Part shown: positions 8,557 to 17,655 of the stretch, one piece after another | How the letters are laid out: each line of letters starts with the position of its first letter | Numbering within the stretch: the stretch's first letter is position 1 | Source of the DNA: Bifidobacterium aerophilum | Lineage (GTDB): Bacteria; Actinomycetota; Actinomycetes; Actinomycetales; Bifidobacteriaceae | DNA: 37,876 nt | Direction: 5' to 3' | NCBI RefSeq assembly: GCF_010667685.1 | Contig: NZ_WHZW01000025.1 | Coordinates: forward strand, 1 to 37,876 | Notes under the pieces: model-generated | Database searches by the model: none | The model's input: the letters and a program-made list of their open reading frames with translations, nothing else | Told to the model about the DNA's origin: nothing | Program-made: the position numbers and the translations under genes

Positions 8557-8616
8557 TGAGAAGGGCGGGCCACCGGAGAGGGTGAGTCGCTGGAGAGGGT
8601 AGGTCGCCGGCGATGG

Positions 8617-9720
8617 TCAGTCCAGCAGACGGGATTCTCCGGTGTCGTAGAAGTCGAGTATCTGACTGAGGTACGGGCCGAACGTGCCGTTCGGCATGCT
8701 GAAGATCTCGTGCACGGAATCGGCGTACCGGACCAGACGGATGTTGCCGCCGCCCTCCCTGACGTTGGCGACGAAACGGTTCTGCGGTTCGTTGAGCACC
8801 CAGATGTCGTGTCCGGCCTGGAACAGGAGGATCGGCGTCTCGATGTTCTCGCAGGCGTTCGGTTTGAGCACCGCATGCGACAGTCGCAGCGCCTGCCGCA
8901 CCCATTCGAACGCGGCGGCGTTCGTCTGGCAGTGCACGTCCTCGCATCGGCATTCATGGAACCAGCGGGTGCGTGCCTCGGACGCGCCCTTGTGCTCCTC
9001 GGGCTTGTATTCGGGCGAGAACGGTCCCTGGCCGAACACGGCGTGCCTGCCAAGGCCGACGCCGCACATCACTTCGGCGAGCGCACGGGCCACCCAGTTC
9101 GGCACGCCGGTCGCCGGCGCGATCATCGGAGCGGACAGCACGGCCTTGTCGAACAGGGTCGGATGCTGTTCGAGCACGGCCGCGCCGATGCCGCCGCCCA
9201 TCGAATGGCAGAACAGGTTAAGCGGCTGGCCGTCGGCGTACCGCTTGCCGACCGTGTCGGCGAATTTGGCCAGATCGGCCACGTACCGCCGCCAGTCGTC
9301 GATCCACACGAGCCAGTCGTCGTCCACGTCGCGTGCGGAATAGCCGTGGCCGCGATGTTCCATCAGGCATACGGAGTAGCCGGCGAGCAGGAAATACCAG
9401 ATGAGTTCGCAGTATTTGGACGCGAATTCGGTGAAGCCGTGCGAGATGACGACCGCGCCGCGGAAGATGCCGGTCGCGTCGTCCTCGTGCAGGGCGTCGA
9501 ACTTGGCCGCGTCGTAGCAGACATAGTGCAGTTTGCCGGCGTGGTCGGAATCGGGACCGACTGAGGCGCCCGATGCCGACGCGCGGCCGGCCAGCGCCGG
9601 CAGGCCGTCCACATCCGCCGGTTCCATCCATCCTTCGGTACGGCACTGTGCCAGCGCCGGCAGCACCTTCTCGCGCATTTCGGCCGCATAGCGGCTCTCG
9701 TCAAGCATCCTGAGCTCCAT
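8617..9720 (-). CDS. Alpha/beta hydrolase, lysophospholipase/monoacylglycerol lipase type
   Basis: The 367-residue product is a serine hydrolase of the lysophospholipase (Hydrolase_4) type. The oxyanion region is VVISHGFTEFASKYCELIWYF near residue 91, followed by MEHRGHGYS (120-128). The nucleophile is S173 in CHSMGGG. The acid is probably the Asp of QAGHDIWV, and the catalytic His lies in ADSVHEIF near the C-terminus. No signal peptide is visible, so it should act in the cytoplasm on acylglycerols, lysophospholipids or another ester. The first 60 residues are variable. It appears monocistronic, with a strong inverted repeat after its stop. The ATG at 9720 is used; ATG codon 5 is a possible alternative. 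Confidence 0.85.
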   Translation of the reverse strand: MELRMLDESRYAAEMREKVLPALAQCRTEGWMEPADVDGLPALAGRASASGASVGPDSDHAGKLHYVCYDAAKFDALHEDDATGIFRGAVVISHGFTEFASKYCELIWYFLLAGYSVCLMEHRGHGYSARDVDDDWLVWIDDWRRYVADLAKFADTVGKRYADGQPLNLFCHSMGGGIGAAVLEQHPTLFDKAVLSAPMIAPATGVPNWVARALAEVMCGVGLGRHAVFGQGPFSPEYKPEEHKGASEARTRWFHECRCEDVHCQTNAAAFEWVRQALRLSHAVLKPNACENIETPILLFQAGHDIWVLNEPQNRFVANVREGGGNIRLVRYADSVHEIFSMPNGTFGPYLSQILDFYDTGESRLLD

Positions 9721-9777
9721 GCCACCATGCTACCCAATCCGCCGACGCGTGGAATCAGGCAAACCGCGCCCGCGTGC

Positions 9778-12099
9778 TCACATCACCTTGGTGCTTTCGA
9801 GGTTGCGCAGGATCCAGTCGTTCAGGCGGATCACCGGTTTGCGCAGCACGAGACCGAGCAACAGAGACGGGATCAGGAACAGCGCCAGCTTGCCCATCGA
9901 CACCCAGTATTCGAGACCGTACGAGCCGGCCATCGCCGCGTGCATCGCGTCCACCGCGTACGGGAACAGCAGCCATCGCGACAGCACCTGGAAGAACGGG
10001 GGCAGCGTTTCGATCGGGAACGTGCCGCCGGTGCCGGCCACCTGCACGACGAGCAGCACGACCGCGATGGCCTTGCCGATGTCGCCGAACGAGACGGTGA
10101 GCGTGTACATGATGTTCGAGAACACGAGCGCGGCAAGCCAGCCGACCAGAACGAACAGGAACGGATGCTCGCACTGCACGCCCAGATAGAACAGGTCGCC
10201 CAGGCATACCAGCGTGCCCTGCAGCAGCGCCAATACGCCGAAGATCAGGTACCGGCCGAAGTACTCCTGATCCAGTTTCAGGCCGAACCGGCTCGCGTTG
10301 CCGGGCGATTCGGCGCGCGGCTTCATGAGCACGTCGAGCGCGGCCGCAGGTCCCGCCGCACGCCCGGCGATCATCGCCTCGCGCAGGCCCATCTCCTCGC
10401 CGAGCGGCAGTTCGTTGCCAAGCCCGAGGATCTTCGCCTTCTCGTGATCGGAGATCGACACCTTGAGCATGGCGACGAGGATGATCGCGCCCACCCAGAT
10501 CGCCAGGATCGTGTAGAACGGCGTCATCGCGGAACCGTAGTTCGCGATCGGGTACACGGCCACGCGGTCGACCGCGACCGGCGCGCTGAGCATCGTGGCG
10601 AGCGCGTCCGGGTCGGAGGTCAGCGACGACATGTCGGGAACGCCGCCGGTCAGCGTGGACGCGATGGTTGATTTCAGCGTGTCGAGTTTGCCGGCGGATT
10701 TGCGCAGCGCGGAGGCCGCGTCGCCGAGCGAGGACCGCATGTCGTCCAGGTTGCCAGACACTCCGTCGGACAGGCCGGACACGTCGTCGATCGTGGTGGT
10801 CAGCCCGTCCGCCACGGCACCGGTCTGCGTGGCGACCTCGCCCATCGACGTGGCGAGCGCGTCGAGCTGCGGTTTAAGCGTGGTCCGGTAGTCGTCGGCG
10901 ATGTCGTCGACCGACTTCTTCGCCGTGGCGATCTTGTTCTTGAGCTCGCGCCGGGTCTTTGCGATGTCGGCGGTGCCGTCGTTGATCTTCTTCGCCGCGT
11001 CGCCGAGCGAGGAGGCCGCGTCCGCGAGTTTCGACTGGGCGTTGCGCACCTGCTTGGCGGCCGCGTTCAGCGCGTCGCGCACGGCCGCGTTCGACGTCGC
11101 GGACGCCAGCGAGGCGAGCGCGTCGGCGTACGTGCCGAACGCGTCGGCCTGCGCGCTTATCTTGCCCTGCAGGTCGGTGAGGCTGCCGGCGATCTGCGCG
11201 GACTGCGCGTTGACGTTGTCGAACGCGGCATCGATCTGCTTGTCGATCGCATCGTATGCGGACCCGGCGGAGTTCAGCGCGGAGTTGACGCCGTCGGTCG
11301 CGCCGGCGAGCGCCTTGTCGAGCGAGTCCACGCCGTCGCGAGCCTGGGTGATGGCCTTTTTCGTGTCGGCCGCACCGGAGCCGGCCGAACCGAGCAGTTT
11401 GTCGGTGGAGTCGATGATGTCGCCGGCCGAGCCGAGCAACGTCGCGTAGGCGTCGATCTGCGACGCGGTGGAGGTCAGCCGTTGGGACATCGTGCCGAGG
11501 TTTCCGGTGGCGTTGTCGACGTACTTCGTCATTTCGGGGCTGCTCGCGTAGTCGGCCACGTTGGACGCGATGTTGAGGGCCACGTCACTGACCGTTTTCA
11601 CGAAGGTCTGGTCGATGGTCGTGGCGACGGTGCTGGCGCCCTGGTCGGTGATGTGCGGCGCGATCGGGTTGATTTTCTCGTTGAGGTAGTATTCGAGCTT
11701 CGCGTGCTTGATCTTGGGCGTGAACAGCGTCATCATGTCGGCGCTGAAGCTTTTCGGGATCACGAGCGCCGCGTAGTACGCGCCCGAGTGCACGCCGTCG
11801 ATGGCCTTGTCCTTGTCGACGAACTGCCAGTCGAGCTGGTGGTTGGCGCGCAGCGCGTTGGTCACAGTCTCGCCCACGTTGATCCGCACCGGCATGAGGT
11901 CGGACTTGTAGCCGGCGTCGACGTTCGCGACGGCGACCTTCAGCGATTTCGTGTTGCCGTACGGATCCCAGCTGGCGGCGATGTTGTACCACGCGTACAG
12001 CGAGGGCACGATCACGAGTCCCATGGCGACGATGATCGCGATCACGTTGCGTGACGCCTGACGGACGTCGCGTACGAATATGCGCCAGATGTTCCTCAT
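9778..12099 (-). CDS. YhgE/Pip-family membrane protein (second of a pair)
   Basis: The 773-residue protein starts MRNIWRIFVRDVRQASRN, the hallmark start of the YhgE/Pip (phage infection protein) family. One helix at about 20-38 is followed by an extracellular region of about 470 residues, rich in Ala, Asp, Ser and Thr with long heptad-like helices (SLGDAAKKINDGTADIAKTRRELKN is typical). A C-terminal block of about five helices resembles an ABC-2 permease domain. Family members include the Lactococcus phage receptor Pip, and the fold is shared with EsaA of type VII secretion. No ATPase is encoded next to it. The ATG at 12099 overlaps the upstream paralogue's stop as ATGA (12096-12099), so the two are translationally coupled and may act as a heteromer. 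Confidence 0.88.
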   Translation of the reverse strand: MRNIWRIFVRDVRQASRNVIAIIVAMGLVIVPSLYAWYNIAASWDPYGNTKSLKVAVANVDAGYKSDLMPVRINVGETVTNALRANHQLDWQFVDKDKAIDGVHSGAYYAALVIPKSFSADMMTLFTPKIKHAKLEYYLNEKINPIAPHITDQGASTVATTIDQTFVKTVSDVALNIASNVADYASSPEMTKYVDNATGNLGTMSQRLTSTASQIDAYATLLGSAGDIIDSTDKLLGSAGSGAADTKKAITQARDGVDSLDKALAGATDGVNSALNSAGSAYDAIDKQIDAAFDNVNAQSAQIAGSLTDLQGKISAQADAFGTYADALASLASATSNAAVRDALNAAAKQVRNAQSKLADAASSLGDAAKKINDGTADIAKTRRELKNKIATAKKSVDDIADDYRTTLKPQLDALATSMGEVATQTGAVADGLTTTIDDVSGLSDGVSGNLDDMRSSLGDAASALRKSAGKLDTLKSTIASTLTGGVPDMSSLTSDPDALATMLSAPVAVDRVAVYPIANYGSAMTPFYTILAIWVGAIILVAMLKVSISDHEKAKILGLGNELPLGEEMGLREAMIAGRAAGPAAALDVLMKPRAESPGNASRFGLKLDQEYFGRYLIFGVLALLQGTLVCLGDLFYLGVQCEHPFLFVLVGWLAALVFSNIMYTLTVSFGDIGKAIAVVLLVVQVAGTGGTFPIETLPPFFQVLSRWLLFPYAVDAMHAAMAGSYGLEYWVSMGKLALFLIPSLLLGLVLRKPVIRLNDWILRNLESTKVM

Positions 12100-14984
12100 C
12101 GCGCGTCTCCTTCCGTGGACGGGCGGACGAGATCGACCAGGCTGCCAGACGCGTCGGCGGACGGACGGCCAGCCGCGTCGCCGATCGGCGGCAACTGTTC
12201 GGTGATCTCGGTCTCCTCGGGATCGTCATCGATCTGCGGGACCCGCCACGGCGCGTGCCTGCCGTGCGATCCGATCGGACCGGTGGAGTTCGCGGCCATG
12301 TGCGTACCGGACGCACCGATATCACCGACCGCACCGGCCTTGCCATCCGCACCGGCCGCATGCGCGCTGCCAGCGTGCGTACCGGCCGCATGCGCGCCGC
12401 GCGATCCACGCGAACCGCTGTACGGCCGCAGCCACACGTAACCATTGAGCATCGTGTCGCGGAACTCGTCGGCCGTCATCGCGCTCACGCCGAGCTGGCG
12501 GGCGTAGCTTTCGCGCGTGTATTCGACGACGATCAGATAGGCGTCGATCACGATGATCGACACGATCCACGCGGTGAGCATCTGGATCTTCGCCTGCGTG
12601 ACGAACAGCAGGATCAGGAACACGAACGGCAGCACGGTCAGCGAGGCGAGGCCGCCGATGATGAGCCGCGGATACCGGCCGAAGAAGCGGTGGGCGCGGC
12701 GGCGCACGAGCGAGCGCAGCTCCTCGCCGCCGTTGGAGACGAGGCCGAACACGGAGGTCAGGCTCACCTGCTCGTTGACCATCGTGTTGTGTTCGGTGAT
12801 CATCAGGTCGGTGTCGCCGAGCCGGCGGTCGAACAGCGCGTTGAGGTTCATCGCGTAGCGGCGCACGATCAGGCCCACGAACGCGGCGGCCGGCAGGTAC
12901 AGCGCGAGATGGCCCATGTCAAGCCAGTAATGGTTCGCGTAGGTGCCGGCGATCGGGCCGCGCATCGCGTTGATGCCGTACGTGAACGGCAGCCACGGGT
13001 GCAGTTCACGGAAGAAGGACGGCATGAGCTCGATCGGATACAGGCCGGACGCACCGGGAATCTGCACGATCACGAGGATCACGGCCACGGCCTTGCCGAT
13101 GTGGCGGAACGCGACGGCCAGCGCGTAGATGATGTTGATGTACACGAACGAGCAGAATATGCCGGCGAGCACGAACAGGAACGGATGCTCGCATTGGATG
13201 CCGAGCACGAGGTCGCCGACGGTGGCGATGACCGCCTGCAGGAAGCCGATCGTGACAAGCAGCAGCCAGCGGCCGAGGTACGCCTGCGTCGCGCTCATGC
13301 GCCGGATCGACTCGCGGTCAACTTCGAGCTTGTAGATCGCGATGAGCACGAACCCGCCGACCCACAGCGCGAGGTTCGTGTAGAACGGCGTGACCGACGA
13401 GCCGTAGTTGTCGACCGGGTACACGACGTTGGTGTGCAGGCTGACCGGATTGCCCATGAACTCGCCGAATCCCTTGTCGTCGAGGTGCAGGGTGTCGCGG
13501 ATCTTCCGGTACGCGGCGGAACTGTCGAGCGCGCCGATGTCGGTGCGCACGCCGGTGACGTCCGAACGCACCTGCTTGAGCGAATCCTGCGTGGAGACGA
13601 GCGTCTTGCCGGTCTGGTCGAGCGTATCCGACAGCTGGTCGAGCAGTCCATCGGTCTGGTCGAGGGTGCCGTCGAGCGCAGTCAGCGAACCGGACAGCGT
13701 GCCGTTGAGCGCGGCGAAACTGTTCAGTGACGTGTCGACGTTCGGCATGATCGTGCCGGTGAGCGATGCGCGTGCCTGGTTGAGCGCGGAGATGCCGCCG
13801 GTCGTGCCGTCGGTGAGCGCGCCGGTCAGGCTGTTCGTCGCGTTCTTGCCGGAGGTGATGAACTGCGTGGTGTCGTCGTGGAACGCGTTCACCTGCGATT
13901 GCTGTCGGCTGATCGCATCGGACAGCGCGTTGACCTGCGACCAGATGCGCTGGCCGACCGGATCGCTCGTGTTTTCACCGATGCCTGCGTCGCGCAGTGC
14001 GGTTTTCAGCCGGTCGACCGCGTCGGCCGTGGCGTCGAGCGGCTGGGAGACGGCGTTCGTGACCGTATCGACGGAATCCTGCGCCTGGTTGAAGCCGGAC
14101 GTGATGCCGCCGGCCGCCTGGTTCGCGGCGACCGAGAACGCGGACAGTTGCGCGGAACCGTCGTCGAGCGCGCCGACGAGCCGCGTGGAGAAGTCGCGGG
14201 AGCCGGACTGAGCCTGCGCGAGCAGCGTGCCGGACTGGTCGGACGCCTTGCGCGCGGCGGCGACGGTCTTCTTGAGTTCGGAGACGTTGCGTTTCGCGTC
14301 CGCGATGGTCTTGTCGGACGCGGACAGCGTGGACCGCAGTCCGGTCAGCGATTTGTCGACCTTGTCGATGCCGGAGATCACCTTGTCGAGGTCGCCGATC
14401 GCGTCGTGCTGCGTGGACGAGATCTTGCCGTCGGCCAGTCCGCCGGCCTTGGAGATGGCCGAGGCGACCGTGTTCGCCACGGTGGTGACGAACGTGGAGT
14501 TGATCTGCGAGTCGATGGTCGTCGCGCCGGTGTCGGTGATCTTCGGCGCGATCGCGTTCTTCTTTTCGTTGACGTAGTACTTGATCTGCGGACGTTTCGA
14601 CGATCCGGTGACCGATCCGACGAGACTTTCGCTGAAGTCCTTGGGCAGGACGATCGCGGCGTAGTATTCGCCGGACTGCACGCCCTGGATGGCCTGTTCC
14701 TCACCGACGAACCGCCAGCCGAGCGCATCGTTCTTCTTGAGCTGGGCGACGACCTGTTTGCCGGCGTCGAGCTTGCCGACCAGATCGTTCGTGGTGCCTT
14801 TGTCCTCGTTGGCGATGGCGACCTGCAGGTTGCCGGTGACGGAGTACGGGTCCCAGTTGGCGAGGATGTTGAACCACGCGTACAGCGAGGGGATGATGGC
14901 CACGCCGAGGGTGACGACCACGGCGACCGGATTGCGAAGGATGCGCGTCAGATCGCGCGTGAATATCCGCCAGATTGTCCGCAC
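12096..14984 (-). CDS. YhgE/Pip-family membrane protein with extra C-terminal module (first of a pair)
   Basis: The 962-residue product has the same plan as its downstream neighbour: start (M)RTIWRIFTRDLTRILRN, one helix at about 20-38, a large extracellular helical region (to about 520), then a five-to-six-helix ABC-2-like domain (to about 720). It is about 190 residues longer. The extension carries two more helices (roughly 785-830) and a cytoplasmic tail rich in Gly, Ala and His from about 870, encoded by short imperfect DNA repeats, then an acidic segment DDDPEETEITEQ. The start codon is GTG at 14982-14984, with AAGAGGG upstream. The pair probably forms a complex that moves or senses something in the envelope; the substrate is not evident. 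Confidence 0.87.
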   Translation of the reverse strand: MRTIWRIFTRDLTRILRNPVAVVVTLGVAIIPSLYAWFNILANWDPYSVTGNLQVAIANEDKGTTNDLVGKLDAGKQVVAQLKKNDALGWRFVGEEQAIQGVQSGEYYAAIVLPKDFSESLVGSVTGSSKRPQIKYYVNEKKNAIAPKITDTGATTIDSQINSTFVTTVANTVASAISKAGGLADGKISSTQHDAIGDLDKVISGIDKVDKSLTGLRSTLSASDKTIADAKRNVSELKKTVAAARKASDQSGTLLAQAQSGSRDFSTRLVGALDDGSAQLSAFSVAANQAAGGITSGFNQAQDSVDTVTNAVSQPLDATADAVDRLKTALRDAGIGENTSDPVGQRIWSQVNALSDAISRQQSQVNAFHDDTTQFITSGKNATNSLTGALTDGTTGGISALNQARASLTGTIMPNVDTSLNSFAALNGTLSGSLTALDGTLDQTDGLLDQLSDTLDQTGKTLVSTQDSLKQVRSDVTGVRTDIGALDSSAAYRKIRDTLHLDDKGFGEFMGNPVSLHTNVVYPVDNYGSSVTPFYTNLALWVGGFVLIAIYKLEVDRESIRRMSATQAYLGRWLLLVTIGFLQAVIATVGDLVLGIQCEHPFLFVLAGIFCSFVYINIIYALAVAFRHIGKAVAVILVIVQIPGASGLYPIELMPSFFRELHPWLPFTYGINAMRGPIAGTYANHYWLDMGHLALYLPAAAFVGLIVRRYAMNLNALFDRRLGDTDLMITEHNTMVNEQVSLTSVFGLVSNGGEELRSLVRRRAHRFFGRYPRLIIGGLASLTVLPFVFLILLFVTQAKIQMLTAWIVSIIVIDAYLIVVEYTRESYARQLGVSAMTADEFRDTMLNGYVWLRPYSGSRGSRGAHAAGTHAGSAHAAGADGKAGAVGDIGASGTHMAANSTGPIGSHGRHAPWRVPQIDDDPEETEITEQLPPIGDAAGRPSADASGSLVDLVRPSTEGDAR
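12335..12415. repeat. Short direct repeats coding for a Gly/Ala/His-rich tail
   Basis: The unit ACCGGCCGCATGCGCG occurs twice here, about 35 bp apart, with further degenerate pieces around it. It lies inside the C-terminal tail of the longer YhgE/Pip protein and encodes AAGTHAGSAHAAGA-type sequence. Such repeats change length readily by slippage, so the tail length may vary among strains. Confidence 0.5.
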
Positions 14985-15108
14985 CAGACCCTCTTTTCAC
15001 ACCTGCGGCCGTTATGTCAGTTGCAGTATATGACGGGGGTGCGCACCGGCACGGCCGGCGGCGAACGGAAATGCGATGGATGCCGGACGGATGCCCATAT
15101 ATGCGAAA

Positions 15109-15135
15109 CCGCACCCCGGGATTGCCGGGGTGCGG
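15109..15135 (-). terminator. Terminator of the RlmB-type gene
   Basis: CCGCACCCCGG (15109-15119) and CCGGGGTGCGG (15125-15135) form a perfect 11-bp GC-rich stem with a 5-base loop. Read on the minus strand the stem is followed by TTTC. It begins 22 bp past the stop of the methyltransferase gene, as expected for an intrinsic terminator. Confidence 0.7.
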
Positions 15136-15157
15136 CGGGTCATGCAGGATCGCGCTA

Positions 15158-16153
15158 TCAGGACTGCGCGGCGGCGGCCTCGCGGCGGGCGCGGGCCACG
15201 GCGTACAGGCTGATGCCGGCCGCGACCGACGCGTTGAGCGATTCGACCATGTTCGTGATCGGGATGCCGGCGATCGAGTCGCACGCCTCGCGCACGAGAC
15301 GGCTCAGACCACTGCCTTCGGAGCCCAGCACCACCACGAGTGGATCGGTCTCGAAGCCGGTCTCGCCCACGAGCTTGTCGCCGCCGCCGTCAAGGCCGAC
15401 CACGTAGTAGCCGCGTTCCTTGAGGGCGTCGATCGCCTTGTTCAGGTTCACCACGCGGGCCACCGGCATGTGCGCGGCCGCGCCGGCCGACACCTTCCAG
15501 GCCGCGGCCGTCACCGAAGCGGAACGGCGTTCCGGCAGAATCACGCCGTTCGCGCCGAACGCGGCAGCCGAACGGATCACCGCGCCGAGGTTCTGCGGGT
15601 CGGTCACGCCGTCGAGCGCGATGAACAGCGGGCGGGCGCTGATGCGCGCGGCGGCCGAGTTCGCGGCCTCCATCGCGCGGGCCTTCTTCTCCGCACGATC
15701 AGCCAGTTCGATCAGCGACGAATACTGGTACGGCTGCACCTTGAGCACCACGCCCTGATGGTTCGAGGAGTGCGCGATGCGGTCCATCTCGAGACGATCC
15801 GCCTCCAGCAGATGCAGGCCGTTCGCACCGGCCAGCTTGACGATCTCGCGCGTGCGGTCGTCATGCTCGATACGGGCCGCGATATACAGCTGCGAGCTCG
15901 GCACGCCCACGCGCAGCGCCTCGAGCACCGCGTTGCGGCCGATGACCAGATCGTCGGAGTCCGACGTGAACTTGGCCGCGCGACGGCGTGCGGCCAGTCG
16001 CGGATCGGCCATCTGACGGCGCTGCGCGATCTTCTTCTCGCGATACGCCTTGTGATACACGCGGTCCTCGGCCTTGGGCGTCGGCCCGTGCCCGCGCAAC
16101 GAATTACGATGCTTTCCACCCGACCCCTTGGTCGGTCCTTTCTTAATAGCCAT
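15158..16153 (-). CDS. rlmB: 23S rRNA 2'-O-ribose methyltransferase RlmB (TrmH/SpoU family)
   Basis: From the ATG at 16153 the product is 331 residues. A basic N-terminal extension (MAIKKGPTKGSGGKHR) precedes the SpoU substrate-binding domain starting near VIGRNAVLEALR, then the SPOUT catalytic domain. All three SpoU motifs are present: DPQNLGAVIRSAAAFGANGV (motif 1), VVLGSEGSGLSRL (motif 2) and IPITNMVESLNASVAAGI (motif 3). The enzyme methylates a ribose 2'-OH in 23S rRNA using S-adenosylmethionine (G2251 in E. coli for RlmB). An in-frame ATG at 16162 is an equal alternative start; neither has a strong ribosome binding site. The frame stays open to 16864 but that part is antisense to the MFS gene. 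The exact target base is by family inference. Confidence 0.9.
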   Translation of the reverse strand: MAIKKGPTKGSGGKHRNSLRGHGPTPKAEDRVYHKAYREKKIAQRRQMADPRLAARRRAAKFTSDSDDLVIGRNAVLEALRVGVPSSQLYIAARIEHDDRTREIVKLAGANGLHLLEADRLEMDRIAHSSNHQGVVLKVQPYQYSSLIELADRAEKKARAMEAANSAAARISARPLFIALDGVTDPQNLGAVIRSAAAFGANGVILPERRSASVTAAAWKVSAGAAAHMPVARVVNLNKAIDALKERGYYVVGLDGGGDKLVGETGFETDPLVVVLGSEGSGLSRLVREACDSIAGIPITNMVESLNASVAAGISLYAVARARREAAAAQS

Positions 16154-16225
16154 AGGTGCCATTGTCCCAGACCCCCAAGCCAAACGCGGTGTGCCGGCGT
16201 ATGCGCGCGTAATAGGATGTTTCCC

Positions 16226-17518
16226 GTGAAACAATCGATGACGCGACGCAACGTATTCGGATTGCCCCTGCTGTTCTGGGGATTGTGGCTTGCCCTGCTG
16301 ATCCTGTGGATGGGCCGTTTCGTCATCTCGTTCATGTCGATGTACCTGGTCAAGGACCTGCACGTCGACGCCGGAGCGGCCGGCACGATCGTGTCGATGT
16401 ACGGATTCGGCGGCATCTTCGGATGCCTGTTCGGAGGATCGCTGTCCGACCGCTTCGGCCGGCAGGCCATGATCATCAGCGGCGAGATCGGCGCGGCGAT
16501 CATGCTGATCATCCTGTCGTTCATCCACGACCCGTTCACGATGGGCGCGATGCTGCTCGTCTACGGCGCGATCTCGTCGATCCCGACGCCGGCCATCGCG
16601 GCGTACATCGCCGACGTCGTGCCGATCCGCGCGCAGAAGCGTGCGTACACGCTGCAGACGTGGGCGGTCAATTTCGGCTTCGCCATCGGCCCGATCATCG
16701 CGAACCAGCTCGTCAAGATCTCGTACACGCTGATGTTCTACGCGGAGGCCGTCATTCTCGTCGTCGCCACGGGCCTGCTGATCCTCTTCTTCCACGAGGC
16801 GCGCCGCCTCGGCGGAGGCGATCGCCGCGCGGCCGGAGCCGCTGTCGTGGCGACCGAGTCTCACGACGGCACGCAGGACGACGGCAAGCCGCAGGTGTCG
16901 ATGATGGCGAACTACCGCCGCGCGCTGACGGACTGGCCGTTCATGTCGATGGTCGTGCTCATGTTCGGCTACACGATCGCATACTTCCAGCTCACCAGCG
17001 GCCTGCCGATCGCGCTCACGCAGCTCGGCATGGGCACGGACCAGTATTCCGTACTGCTAACGATCAACGGCGGCATGCTGTGCCTGCTGCAGATCCCCTC
17101 GCTCGCCGTGTTCAACCGCATGAGCAACACGCGCGTGCTCGTGCTCGGCATGCTGATAACGGCCGTCGGCTACTCGTTCCAGATCGGCGCGACCACCTGG
17201 CACGGCTTCGCGATCGCCGCCGCGCTGTGGACGTTCGGCGAGCTCGGCACGTTCCCGATCGCCGCGACCACGGTCGCCAACCTCGCGCCGGCCGAGGCGC
17301 GCGGCACATACCAAGGCCTGTACAACCTCGTCTGGTCGCTGTCGAACGGCGCCGCGCCGCTGGTCGGAGGCTGGATCATCGGCGGCTTCGGCAGCCGTAC
17401 GCTGTGGATCTTCTGCACGGCGATGTTCCTGCTCGTGGCGGCCGGCCTGTACCTGACCAAGGGCGCCCGCGAGCGCGCCGTCGCCCGCAACCTGCGCGAG
17501 GCCGATCTGGCGCAGTAG
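16226..17518 (+). CDS. MFS-family transporter
   Basis: The product of about 430 residues has twelve predicted membrane helices and the major facilitator motif A in the loop between helices 2 and 3 (GGSLSDRFGRQ). A hydrophilic central loop (RLGGGDRRAAGAA to about QDDGKPQV) separates the two six-helix halves. PIAATTVANLAPAEARGTYQG in the second half is typical of the drug/sugar exporter branch. Substrate is not predictable; multidrug or metabolite efflux is most likely. The GTG at 16226 is chosen because AGGA lies 8 bases upstream; the ATG at 16217 has no ribosome binding site and the ATG at 16238 is another possibility. It is divergent from the RlmB-type gene and convergent with the esterase gene. 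Confidence 0.88.
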   Translation: MKQSMTRRNVFGLPLLFWGLWLALLILWMGRFVISFMSMYLVKDLHVDAGAAGTIVSMYGFGGIFGCLFGGSLSDRFGRQAMIISGEIGAAIMLIILSFIHDPFTMGAMLLVYGAISSIPTPAIAAYIADVVPIRAQKRAYTLQTWAVNFGFAIGPIIANQLVKISYTLMFYAEAVILVVATGLLILFFHEARRLGGGDRRAAGAAVVATESHDGTQDDGKPQVSMMANYRRALTDWPFMSMVVLMFGYTIAYFQLTSGLPIALTQLGMGTDQYSVLLTINGGMLCLLQIPSLAVFNRMSNTRVLVLGMLITAVGYSFQIGATTWHGFAIAAALWTFGELGTFPIAATTVANLAPAEARGTYQGLYNLVWSLSNGAAPLVGGWIIGGFGSRTLWIFCTAMFLLVAAGLYLTKGARERAVARNLREADLAQ

Positions 17519-17528
17519 CGCATATGAA

Positions 17529-17562
17529 ATGTCCGCCGATCCGGGCAGGAATCGGCGGACAT
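17529..17562. terminator. Bidirectional hairpin between MFS and esterase genes
   Basis: ATGTCCGCCGAT (17529-17540) and ATCGGCGGACAT (17551-17562) form a perfect 12-bp stem with loop CCGGGCAGGA. It starts 10 bp after the MFS stop and lies 93 bp past the esterase stop on the other strand, so it can serve both convergent transcripts. On the minus strand the stem is followed by TTCAT. The core and loop are nearly identical to the terminator at 29102-29131. Confidence 0.7.
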
Positions 17563-17655
17563 CATCGTCATCGGCATGACGGCGCTTACGGGAATCGGCT
17601 TGCCCAAGGAGGAGCGGCTGCCGAACCGCAAGCGCATCGGGCCGGAGGCCCTCCC
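17563..17655. repeat. Sequence shared with the region after the third GH3 gene
   Basis: This stretch after the hairpin shares blocks in the same order with 29132-29229: CGTCATCGGCA, then TTACGGG/TTCACGGG, CCCAAGGAGG, GGGCTGCCG/CGGCTGCCG and CCGC.AGCG. Together with the matching hairpin it suggests a dispersed non-coding 3' element of about 120 bp, present in two copies and always beyond the end of a GH3-associated operon. No gene is seen here. Confidence 0.45.

Noticed and set aside
15158..16864. Extended 568-residue form of the methyltransferase
   Set aside because: The first 230 or so residues are antisense to the MFS gene and are Arg/Asp-rich; family similarity begins at MAIKKGPTKG.
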